14,630 nucleotides of DNA, taken from assembly GCA_039188505.1 (NCBI GenBank), contig JBCCZC010000109.1:1-14630 (forward strand). Reading direction: 5' to 3'. The DNA is from JBCCZC01 sp039188505. Its GTDB lineage: Bacteria; Pseudomonadota; Gammaproteobacteria; Xanthomonadales; SZUA-38. Of this stretch, positions 1-5,923 are shown piece after piece. The translations under genes and the position numbers were made by a program. The notes beneath the pieces were generated by a model. It was not told the DNA's origin. It did no database searches and saw only the letters and a list, made by a program, of their open reading frames with translations. Positions within the stretch are counted from its first letter, which is position 1, and every line of letters starts with the position of its first letter.

Positions 1-558
1 GAACCGGTCGGCCCGCGCCGCTGGAGCGCCACGTTCGTGGGTTTCGTCGGCACACTCATCATCCTTCGACCCGGCTCGGAGCTGCTCAGCGCACCCGCTC
101 TCGTCGCGCTGGCGGCGGCCGGCGCCATGGCGTGCTCGGTACTCATCATCAAGGTGCTTTCCCGCACGGAGCCGGCGAACGCAATCGTGGCCTACATGGT
201 GCTGATGATGACGCCGCTGTCCCTGGTTCCCGCACTCCTTGTCTGGGAGTGGCCGTCACTCTACACCTGGGCCATCGCCGTCGCGATCGGCGTGTTCGGC
301 ACGACAGCGCACATGCTGTTCACGCGCGGGATCCAGCTCGCCGATGCATCGCTCGTCATGCCCTTCGACTTCGTCCGCCTGCCGATGGTCGCAGCCCTGG
401 GCTATCTCCTGTTCGATCAGACGGTCGACCGCTGGACCTGGCTGGGCGCCGTCGTGATCTTCGGGGCCGGCGTTTACATCGCGCACCGGGAAGGACGGCG
501 CAAGCCCCGCACACCTGCGGCACCCAAGTCGCTATCGGAGGGCGGAGGACCAGGCTAG
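1..558 (+). CDS. EamA/DMT-family membrane transporter, C-terminal part (5' end outside window)
   Basis: The reading frame is open from the first base and ends at TAG 556-558, leaving 185 residues of a protein that is usually about 290-300 residues. The visible part starts in the cytoplasmic 'EPVGPRRW' loop, followed by GFVGTLIILRPG. That is the typical end of the first EamA repeat of drug/metabolite transporters. The rest has about six hydrophobic helices, a complete second EamA repeat, and a basic tail (HREGRRKPR). An inner-membrane exporter or permease of small metabolites is likely, but the substrate cannot be read from the sequence. An internal start at GTG 37 is unlikely because the similarity continues upstream of it. 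The stop lies 2 bp from the convergent DUF427 gene, leaving no room for a separate terminator. Confidence 0.85.
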   Translation, partial: EPVGPRRWSATFVGFVGTLIILRPGSELLSAPALVALAAAGAMACSVLIIKVLSRTEPANAIVAYMVLMMTPLSLVPALLVWEWPSLYTWAIAVAIGVFGTTAHMLFTRGIQLADASLVMPFDFVRLPMVAALGYLLFDQTVDRWTWLGAVVIFGAGVYIAHREGRRKPRTPAAPKSLSEGGGPG

Positions 559-560
559 CG

Positions 561-1100
561 CTACCAGCCGCTGCTCTCGGCGGAGCCGCCCTTGACGGGA
601 CCGACGATCTCGTCGGTAACCCAACCGCCGTAGAAGTGCCCCGGCTGTTGCCGCACCCGCTCGCCGGCGACGAAGCAGGCCACCCGGCCGGGATAAAAGC
701 CGTAATAACGCGCAATGGCGACGAATTCGGCCTTCGGGTCGGAATAGGCCCAGGCGGCCTGGGGAATGGTCTCGTCACCGAGCACCACGTCGAAATAGCT
801 GGCCGGTCCCTTCCACTCGCACCAGGACGTCCCGTTTCCTGGCCGCAGCACGGTTTCGTCCACATCAGCGGGCGGCAAGTAAAAGGTGGGCGGGCTCGCC
901 GTCTCGAGCACGCGCATGGCCGCCGTCGTTCGGGCGATCTCCCGATCGCCGAGCCGGACCACGACCTCACGCGCGTCCGGCCGGCACGCGGGCGGGCGCG
1001 GATAATCCCAAACGGACTCCTGTCCGGGTTGGGGCTCGTCGGCAAAGGCCGGGCGCTCCTGGCCGAACCAGCGCCATCCCATCACGGTCCTGCGGCTCAT
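561..1100 (-). CDS. DUF427 domain protein
   Basis: This 179-residue protein has the features of the DUF427 family, a small beta-rich fold of unknown biochemical function. Visible family signatures are the central T-S-W-C-E-W-K-G stretch (C94, K97) followed by A-S-Y-F-D-V, then A-W-A-Y, Y-Y-G-F-Y (132-136), and the C-terminal F-Y-G-G-W-V-T with G-P-V-K-G. No signal peptide or membrane segment is seen, so it should be cytoplasmic. The ATG at 1100 is preferred because AAGGAG lies 6 nt upstream. An upstream in-frame ATG at 1130 would add ten residues without a good ribosome-binding site. The gene diverges from the phospholipase D gene across a 104-bp gap in which I see no convincing promoter. Confidence 0.88.
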   Translation of the reverse strand: MSRRTVMGWRWFGQERPAFADEPQPGQESVWDYPRPPACRPDAREVVVRLGDREIARTTAAMRVLETASPPTFYLPPADVDETVLRPGNGTSWCEWKGPASYFDVVLGDETIPQAAWAYSDPKAEFVAIARYYGFYPGRVACFVAGERVRQQPGHFYGGWVTDEIVGPVKGGSAESSGW

Positions 1101-1204
1101 GCGGCTCTCCTTGTTGATCTGTGGCGCCATGCTGGCAGCAGAAGCGGGTACAGAACGTGGTCGCCGTGCGATACTTCGGGCGGCATCGGCTGGCAGGGAA
1201 CGCT

Positions 1205-2647
1205 GTGACCGCAGACCTCATCCTTGGCGCCCTGCGGGGCCTGTTCGACATCGGCTGGAACACCCTGCCCGGACCGCTGGTGCTGCTGGCTGCGCTCCTG
1301 GCCTCAGTCTCCTCCTGCCACGCCTTGCTGAACAAGCGCCTGCCCGCTTCGGCCCTTGGCTGGATTGCCGTCAGCTGGATGTTGCCGCTCTACGGCGTCA
1401 TCCTCTACGGGCTGCTGGGCATCAACCGCGTCCGCGCTCGCGCCCGGGCCCTGTACATCCCCGGAAGGCAGAGCGACGGCACCTGCGCCTCGCCGGCGGT
1501 GTCACGCACCCGCCAGCGTCTCGTGGACATTGGCGACAGCTTGACCGGCACGCCGCTGTCGGGTGGCAATGCGGTCACGATCCTCGAGAACGGCAACGAG
1601 GCCTACCCGCGGATGCTCGCGGCGATCCGGACCGCGAAGACCCGCGTCTGGCTCGCGACCTATATCTTCGAGACCGACGAATGCGGGCGCGAGTTCGTGG
1701 CTGCCCTCGCGGAAGCCGCAGAGCGTGGCGTGCAGGTTCGCGTGCTCATCGACGGGATCGGCGAACGGTACTCCCGCCCCCGGGCCTCGAAACTGCTCGA
1801 GCAGGCCGGCGTGACCACCGCCCGATTCCTGCCACCCCGGTGGTTGCCGCCGAGCGTCTACATCAACCTCCGCAACCACCGAAAGATCCTCTGCATCGAC
1901 GACGATGTGGCCTTCACCGGCGGCATGAACATCGGCGGCCGCCACCTGGTCGACGGCAAGGGTGGAGGGACCGCGGACGTCCACTTCGAGGTCCAGGGGC
2001 CCGTGACCGAGCAGCTCGCCGAGATCTTTATCCAGGACTGGGCGTTCGCCGCGAAAGCGGCCCTCGAGATGCCTCCGGATCAGGAGGACGTCGTCGCTGC
2101 CGCGTGGTGCCGTACGATCGTGGACGGACCGGACGAAAACCTCGATCGGCTACGCAGCCTCATGGTGGCGGCAGTCAACAATGCCAACGAGGAAGTACGC
2201 ATCATGTCGCCCTATTTCCTGCCGACCGCCGACCTCGTCTCGGCGATGGCCACGGCCGCGTTGGCCGGCGTGCGGGTAACGGTCATCCTTCCCTCGGACA
2301 ACAACCTGCCCTTCGTCCAGTGGGCGATGCAGGCCGTGATTCCGCGCCTCCAGGCCCAGGGCATCCGCTTCTGGGTCCAGCCGCCGCCGTTTTCCCACGC
2401 CAAGCTGTTCCTCGTCGACGAGGAATACGCGCTCGTCGGCAGCGCCAACATCGACGCCCGCAGCCTGCGGCTCAACTACGAAATCGGTCTGGAAATCCAC
2501 GATGCCGCCTGCACCGGTCAGCTCGTCGAGTATTTCGACCGAGCCCGGGCCAGCGGCTACGAGATCAAGCGGGAAACACTGGCGAACAGGCGGCTGCCAT
2601 GGCGCGTGCGCGACGGGGCAGCGTGGCTGATGTCGCCCTACCTCTGA
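1205..2647 (+). CDS. Cardiolipin synthase-like phospholipase D protein
   Basis: This 480-residue protein has the length and order of bacterial cardiolipin synthases. Two hydrophobic segments lie near the N-terminus (about residues 18-32 and 45-70). Two phospholipase D domains follow, each with an HKD motif: H225-x-K227-x4-D232 followed by G-G-M-N-I-G, and H398-x-K400-x4-D405 followed by G-S-A-N-I-D. The known reaction of the family is transfer of a phosphatidyl group between phosphatidylglycerol (or phosphatidylethanolamine) and phosphatidylglycerol to make cardiolipin at the inner membrane. Both catalytic sites look intact. The chosen GTG start has AGGGA 5-6 nt upstream. An in-frame ATG at 1121 would add 28 residues lacking family character. 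Another PLD-family role, such as lipid-head transfer, is possible. It converges on the AbrB-like gene with a 10-bp gap. Confidence 0.88.
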   Translation: MTADLILGALRGLFDIGWNTLPGPLVLLAALLASVSSCHALLNKRLPASALGWIAVSWMLPLYGVILYGLLGINRVRARARALYIPGRQSDGTCASPAVSRTRQRLVDIGDSLTGTPLSGGNAVTILENGNEAYPRMLAAIRTAKTRVWLATYIFETDECGREFVAALAEAAERGVQVRVLIDGIGERYSRPRASKLLEQAGVTTARFLPPRWLPPSVYINLRNHRKILCIDDDVAFTGGMNIGGRHLVDGKGGGTADVHFEVQGPVTEQLAEIFIQDWAFAAKAALEMPPDQEDVVAAAWCRTIVDGPDENLDRLRSLMVAAVNNANEEVRIMSPYFLPTADLVSAMATAALAGVRVTVILPSDNNLPFVQWAMQAVIPRLQAQGIRFWVQPPPFSHAKLFLVDEEYALVGSANIDARSLRLNYEIGLEIHDAACTGQLVEYFDRARASGYEIKRETLANRRLPWRVRDGAAWLMSPYL

Positions 2648-2657
2648 GGGGGACGGC

Positions 2658-2879
2658 TCAGGCGGCGGGCTTGCTGAGCAGATCGTGGGAGATCTCGCGC
2701 CAGGACACGAACTGATCGTTCCGCTCCTGCTCGCCGATCTCGAGCTTGCCGCCGGACAGGCGCAGGGTCGCGAGGGCACCGGGTGCCAGACCGAGCCGCC
2801 GGACGATATCGGCCGGAATTTCGAGGCTGCCCGCATCGCGAACTTTCAGGCGAAAGGTCTCATCGTTTTGTTGGGCCAT
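2658..2879 (-). CDS. Small AbrB/SpoVT-like DNA-binding domain protein
   Basis: This is a 73-residue protein. Residues about 9-52 match the swapped-hairpin AbrB/MazE-type fold: a beta strand FRLKVRDAG, then S-L-E-I-P-A-D-I-V-R-R-L-G-L, a G-A-x-A-T-L-R-L strand, and a final G-G-K-L-E-I strand. Such proteins dimerise and bind DNA as transition-state regulators or as antitoxins. The 20-residue tail (F-V-S-W-R-E-I-S-H-D-L-L) resembles a short helix. The ATG at 2879 is chosen because the domain starts right after it. A purine-rich AAAGGAAG lies about 11 nt upstream, and an in-frame ATG at 2918 lacks a ribosome-binding site. It lies 88 bp downstream of the GNAT gene on the same strand and may be cotranscribed with it. 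No toxin-like partner of the MazF or PIN type is adjacent. Confidence 0.72.
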   Translation of the reverse strand: MAQQNDETFRLKVRDAGSLEIPADIVRRLGLAPGALATLRLSGGKLEIGEQERNDQFVSWREISHDLLSKPAA

Positions 2880-2967
2880 GCTGGCTCGTGCTTCCTTTGG
2901 CGAGTCGACGATCAGCATAACGAGGTCCAGCGCTCGGCTCGTGTGCCGAACGACGCGGTGTCGGAAG

Positions 2968-3492
2968 TCACGCCGTGAGGCGAAGCGTGGCGGTGCGGAG
3001 CCCCTCAACCTCGTCCCAACCCATCGCGAAGCCAGCGCGACGAAAGATGTCCAGCATGTCCTCATTGTCGGGCTGGATGACCGCTTCGAGCCCATCGAGG
3101 CCGTGGTCCCTCGCTGCCGCCTGGAGGTGACACAGCATGGCCGAGGCGATGCCTCGCCCCTGGAACGGTTCCCCGACGATGAAGGCCAGTTCGGCAACGT
3201 TGCGATCGCCTTCCCCCGCCACGTAGCGCCCGACACCGACGACCTGTCCCTCCTCGTCGACCGCGACGAGCCCCATGTGCCGGTCGTAGTCGATCTCCGT
3301 CAGGAAGATCAGATCCGCCTCGCTCAGGCCGGCCTTCGCACCGAAGAAGCGCCAGTGAATCGCCTGGGGTGTCAGCTGCGCGAAGCCGTCGGCCAGGGAT
3401 TGCTTGTCGTCCGGCCGGATGGCGCGCAGGATGATGGCCGAGCCGTCCCGCAGTGATTCGCGAACTTCGAAGCGACTGAGATCAACGCCCAT
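2968..3492 (-). CDS. GNAT-family N-acetyltransferase (PatZ acetyltransferase-domain-like)
   Basis: This 174-residue single-domain GNAT protein carries the acetyl-CoA-binding motif A as P-F-Q111-G-R-G-I-A116 followed by a helix, preceded by strand A-E101-L-A-F. Motif B is N-E-D-M-L-D-I-F-R-R-A-G-F (143-155). The N-terminal part (I-L-R-A-I-R-P-D-D, then W-R-F-F and L-T-E-I-D-Y-D) resembles the acetyltransferase domain of the PatZ/Pat lysine acetyltransferases, but without their acyl-CoA-synthetase-like domains. Protein lysine acetylation is therefore plausible but unproven. The protein is soluble and cytoplasmic. The ATG at 3492 has GGGAGA about 8 nt upstream. It is divergent from the DksA-like gene and upstream of the AbrB-like gene on the same strand. 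Confidence 0.85.
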   Translation of the reverse strand: MGVDLSRFEVRESLRDGSAIILRAIRPDDKQSLADGFAQLTPQAIHWRFFGAKAGLSEADLIFLTEIDYDRHMGLVAVDEEGQVVGVGRYVAGEGDRNVAELAFIVGEPFQGRGIASAMLCHLQAAARDHGLDGLEAVIQPDNEDMLDIFRRAGFAMGWDEVEGLRTATLRLTA

Positions 3493-3575
3493 GGTGTGGC
3501 TCTCCCATCAGACCCGGGACCCGCATCCACCGTGATGTTCCGGCGGCGTGGCGCGCGAGCGTCTATGCTGCAGGA

Positions 3576-3602
3576 ATGTCGACGGGAGAAAGCATCGCAT
3601 GA
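3576..3602 (+). other. Possible 8-codon leader ORF overlapping the DksA-like start
   Basis: ATG 3576-3578 opens a short frame encoding M-S-T-G-E-S-I-A. Its stop TGA at 3600-3602 overlaps the ATG of the DksA-like gene at 3599-3601 as ATGA. A TATGCT hexamer at 3564-3569 lies 6 nt before this ATG, so a transcript could begin at or near it. This arrangement would couple translation of the two frames. No independent ribosome-binding site is well placed, and eight codons can arise by chance, so this is only a candidate. Confidence 0.2.
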
Positions 3603-3934
3603 ATGGGGCCGAGAAATCCCGGCTTCGCGGGCAGATCGAGGAGCGCCTCCGGGAGCTCGAGGAGATCGTGGCAACCGGCGAGGCTGCCGGCGAAACCGTC
3701 GAACTCGACCAGACGCGAGTCGGGCGACTCTCCCGGATGGACGCGCTCCAGCAACAGGCCATGGCCCGCGCCATGGGGGACCGGCGCACCGCGGAGCTGC
3801 GCCGCTTGCGCCACGCCCTCGAGACGATCGACGACGCGCACTTCGGATTCTGCGAGGGCTGCGGTGAGGTCATCGCTCCGGGCAGACTGCTCATCGACCC
3901 CGGCGCCACCCACTGCGTGAACTGCGCGGAATAG
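3599..3934 (+). CDS. DksA/TraR-family zinc-finger protein (short form)
   Basis: This 111-residue protein has an N-terminal charged, helical region (about 1-80) and a C-terminal four-cysteine zinc finger C85-x2-C88 ... C106-x2-C109. The H-F-G-F-C-E-G-C-G stretch is characteristic of DksA/TraR proteins. Residues 35-54 (E-L-D-Q-T-x-V-G-R-L-S-R-M-D-A-L-Q-Q-Q) are the signature I associate with short DksA-like proteins, which are smaller than classical DksA (about 150 residues). The family binds the RNA polymerase secondary channel and tunes initiation, often with ppGpp. Whether this one does so is unknown. The ATG at 3599 is chosen over an in-frame GTG at 3548 because GGGAGA lies about 10 nt upstream and the homologous region starts here. 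Confidence 0.87.
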   Translation: MNGAEKSRLRGQIEERLRELEEIVATGEAAGETVELDQTRVGRLSRMDALQQQAMARAMGDRRTAELRRLRHALETIDDAHFGFCEGCGEVIAPGRLLIDPGATHCVNCAE

Positions 3935-3966
3935 GCGCAAGCTGAAACGGCGCGCTCTGGCCGTCA

Positions 3967-3985
3967 CGAATCCAGTCGAATCCAG
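3967..3985. repeat. Tandem 9-mer, 10-bp period, in the gap between convergent genes
   Basis: CGAATCCAG occurs at 3967-3975 and again at 3977-3985, separated by one base. It lies in the 129-bp gap (3935-4063) between the convergent DksA-like and cyclotransferase genes, the longest gene-free stretch of the window. I see no stable hairpin followed by a T-run in this gap, and no convincing gene. The repeat may be chance. Confidence 0.5.
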
Positions 3986-4063
3986 GCGATCTCGTCGACC
4001 AGAAGCCGACCCGATCGGTGGCGCGTTCCTGGGCCGCTGTCGTACCGGGCAGGCCCAGCATCG

Positions 4064-4552
4064 TCATTCGACGTGGATCGCCCGCTCCCGCCGCGCGCGC
4101 TCGCGGTCGGGATCCCGCCACGTCGGCTGGCCCGCAATCCGCTCGATGTGGCTCTGCGGCAGACCTGCCGCTTGGGCGCCGGCGAGCACGTGGTGGTGGT
4201 ACCAGCCGTAGGGACGGAGCTCCGGATCGACGTAGCGTGCGCGGTAGGACCAGGCCCGCAGCGCTGGCCCGTCCGCCCGCAGGACGGTCAGCTCGACCCG
4301 CTCGTAGCCGCCTTCGATCCGATCCAGCATCGCGATCTCGGCCATGGTGACCCGGTAGATCAGCCCGAAGGTGTCCACGTCCGCCGGCGCGATGTCGCAC
4401 TTCCCGGACCCATCGACGTCGCTCACCTTGTGAAACGTCAGCTCGAAGCCGGACACGTGCCCTGTAGCAAGGGGCTCGACACCCGGTAGCCGTCGCCGCA
4501 GGCGGGCGATCGACAGGTTCGACCCGTAGGCGAAATAGTGCTCGGAACGCAC
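4064..4552 (-). CDS. Gamma-glutamylcyclotransferase-like protein
   Basis: This 162-residue protein has the gamma-glutamylcyclotransferase (AIG2-like) fold signatures. The substrate loop is F-A-Y-G-S-N (7-12) near the N-terminus. The strand F-G-L-I-Y-R-V is followed by L-D-R-I-E80-G-G-Y-E-R-V, where E80 matches the catalytic acid position. A later G-A-Q-A-A-G-L-P matches the G-A-x-x-x-G-L-P segment of animal GGCT. Known family members convert gamma-glutamyl amino acids or glutathione-derived peptides to 5-oxoproline plus the amino acid. It is cytoplasmic, with a basic C-terminal tail. The start is GTG at 4552. Its AGGA ribosome-binding site overlaps the TGA stop (4565-4563) of the M20 gene upstream, which strongly suggests cotranscription and coupled translation. 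The exact substrate is not known. Confidence 0.83.
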   Translation of the reverse strand: MRSEHYFAYGSNLSIARLRRRLPGVEPLATGHVSGFELTFHKVSDVDGSGKCDIAPADVDTFGLIYRVTMAEIAMLDRIEGGYERVELTVLRADGPALRAWSYRARYVDPELRPYGWYHHHVLAGAQAAGLPQSHIERIAGQPTWRDPDRERARRERAIHVE

Positions 4553-4562
4553 CGTCGGATCC

Positions 4563-5870
4563 TCAGGGCGCGCGCTGGCTCAGCCGATACAGCAGCAGGG
4601 CCGCCCGCTTGATCTGCCGATCGAAGGTGGTCAGGTCGGCCACCTCGTCGACCGTATGCCCGCCCCGCCCCATGAGGCCGATGCCGTCCATGGCCATGGC
4701 CACATGGTCGGCAGCGAAGGAGATGTCCGCGGCCCCGGCCTTGCGCGGATCGACGGGCGCCACCGGACCGAAGCCCAGGTCGCGGCTCGCCTGGTCGTAG
4801 ATCGCCAGCAGCGCACGGTTGCCGTCCGTCGGCGCCATCGGCGGGTAGCCGTCGTCGAAGGTCAGACGCGCAGCGGTCTCCGGAAGCGAAGTACTCGCGA
4901 TCTCCGCCATGGTCGCCTTGGCGCCCTGGAGCTGCTCCTGCGACAGCGCCCGGATATCGCCCTGCACAAGGACGGTCTCGGCGATGACGTTGCTTTTGCC
5001 GTAGGCATCGCCGCGGGCCTGCTCGCGGTCGAGGGACACCTCCGTGCCGCCGACGATCACACCGGGATTGAAGGTCAGATTGGGGACGCTCGCGAGTGCC
5101 TCCCGAAAGCCATCGAGGATTCGCGCAGCCTCGAAGACCGCGCCGAAGCCGTAGCCATCACGGAAGATCTGGGACGAATGGGCAGGCCGGCCGGTCACCT
5201 CGAGCTGCCAGCCGGACGCGCCGCGCCGGGAGATCACCGCCGTTTCGGGGTTGCCGTCGCCGTCCTCGAAGCCGATCGCGACGTCCGCCCAGCGCGCGCC
5301 ATCGACGATCGGCGCCGTCGCGACGTCGAGCGGGCGCCCCCGCTTCTCCTCGTCCCCCGCGATCACGACGCGCACCGACAGCCGATCCAGCACCTTGGCC
5401 TCGGCCAGCGCCTGCAGCGCATGGAGCATGACGATATTGCCGCCCTTCATGTCGGTCGTACCGGGGCCGGCGGCCTCGTCGCCATCACGCTCGTATTTCT
5501 GAAACGGGCTGTCGGGCTCGAAGACCGTGTCGAGGTGACCGATGAGCAGCACCCGCGGGCCGTCGCCGTCCCGCTCGGCCAGGAGGTGACCCGCGCGGCC
5601 GAAGGGTTTGCCGTCGTACCACGTCACGTTGAACCCAAGAGCCTCGAAGCCCGGCGCCATCAGGTCGCCCACCGCGCGAACGCCGGCGAAATTCATGGTG
5701 CCGCTGTTGACGTTGACCGTTTCCTCGAGGAGCGCATGGGCCGAGGCCATCGAGTCGTCCACCGCAGCGACGATGACCCGCTCGGTGCGATCGAGCTGGG
5801 CTGCCGCCGGTAGGGCGATGACCAGTAGGCCAAGGAGGGTTCGGAAAATCGGGAGATTGGAGTGGGCCAT
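4563..5870 (-). CDS. Secreted M20-family metallopeptidase (glutamate carboxypeptidase-like)
   Basis: This 435-residue protein starts with a signal peptide (hydrophobic residues about 8-24, ending A-A-A-Q), so it acts in the periplasm or outside the cell. All M20 metal-site elements are visible: H112-x-D114 in G-H-L-D-T-V, the bridging D140 in T-T-D-M-K-G-G, E174-E175 in G-D-E-E-K, E202/D203 in F-E-D-G-D, and H405 in G-G-H-T-V-D-E. The lid-domain H231 sits in P-A-H-S-S. The pattern resembles CPG2-like carboxypeptidases, which remove C-terminal glutamate or other residues. Specificity cannot be decided here. The ATG at 5870 has AGGA 8 nt upstream. A GTG at 5900 is rejected because it lacks a ribosome-binding site and would spoil the signal peptide. 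It lies 53 bp behind the regulator gene and 10 bp ahead of the cyclotransferase gene. Confidence 0.88.
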   Translation of the reverse strand: MAHSNLPIFRTLLGLLVIALPAAAQLDRTERVIVAAVDDSMASAHALLEETVNVNSGTMNFAGVRAVGDLMAPGFEALGFNVTWYDGKPFGRAGHLLAERDGDGPRVLLIGHLDTVFEPDSPFQKYERDGDEAAGPGTTDMKGGNIVMLHALQALAEAKVLDRLSVRVVIAGDEEKRGRPLDVATAPIVDGARWADVAIGFEDGDGNPETAVISRRGASGWQLEVTGRPAHSSQIFRDGYGFGAVFEAARILDGFREALASVPNLTFNPGVIVGGTEVSLDREQARGDAYGKSNVIAETVLVQGDIRALSQEQLQGAKATMAEIASTSLPETAARLTFDDGYPPMAPTDGNRALLAIYDQASRDLGFGPVAPVDPRKAGAADISFAADHVAMAMDGIGLMGRGGHTVDEVADLTTFDRQIKRAALLLYRLSQRAP

Positions 5871-5923
5871 GCGCGGGTCCTGCAGAAATCCTCGCCGCAC
5901 GCTACGTCACGACAGGTCGAGGA

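Noticed and set aside
132..1208. 358-residue open frame on the plus strand across the transporter and DUF427 genes
   Set aside because: It overlaps two recognisable genes in other frames and has no recognisable domain.
2641..2665. Terminator between the convergent cardiolipin synthase and AbrB-like genes
   Set aside because: The gap is 10 bp, and the local CCTC/GAGG pairing is too short, with no T-run.
1099..2715. 538-residue open frame overlapping the cardiolipin synthase gene in another frame
   Set aside because: Arg/Pro-rich translation typical of an out-of-frame read. The HKD motifs lie in the other frame.
3967..4063. Protein-like stretch L-L-V-D-E-I-A-W-I-R-L-D-S before a stop on the minus strand
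   Set aside because: No start codon with a ribosome-binding site opens this frame, and the reading upstream enters the cyclotransferase gene out of frame. It may be chance or a decayed gene end.
3891..4400. 169-residue minus-strand frame overlapping the cyclotransferase gene
   Set aside because: Out-of-frame Arg-rich translation without domains. The cyclotransferase frame carries the Y-G-S-N loop and catalytic Glu.
4656..5813. 385-residue open frame on the plus strand opposite the M20 peptidase
   Set aside because: It mirrors the codon pattern of the real gene, has no family features, and the minus-strand protein has all metal ligands.
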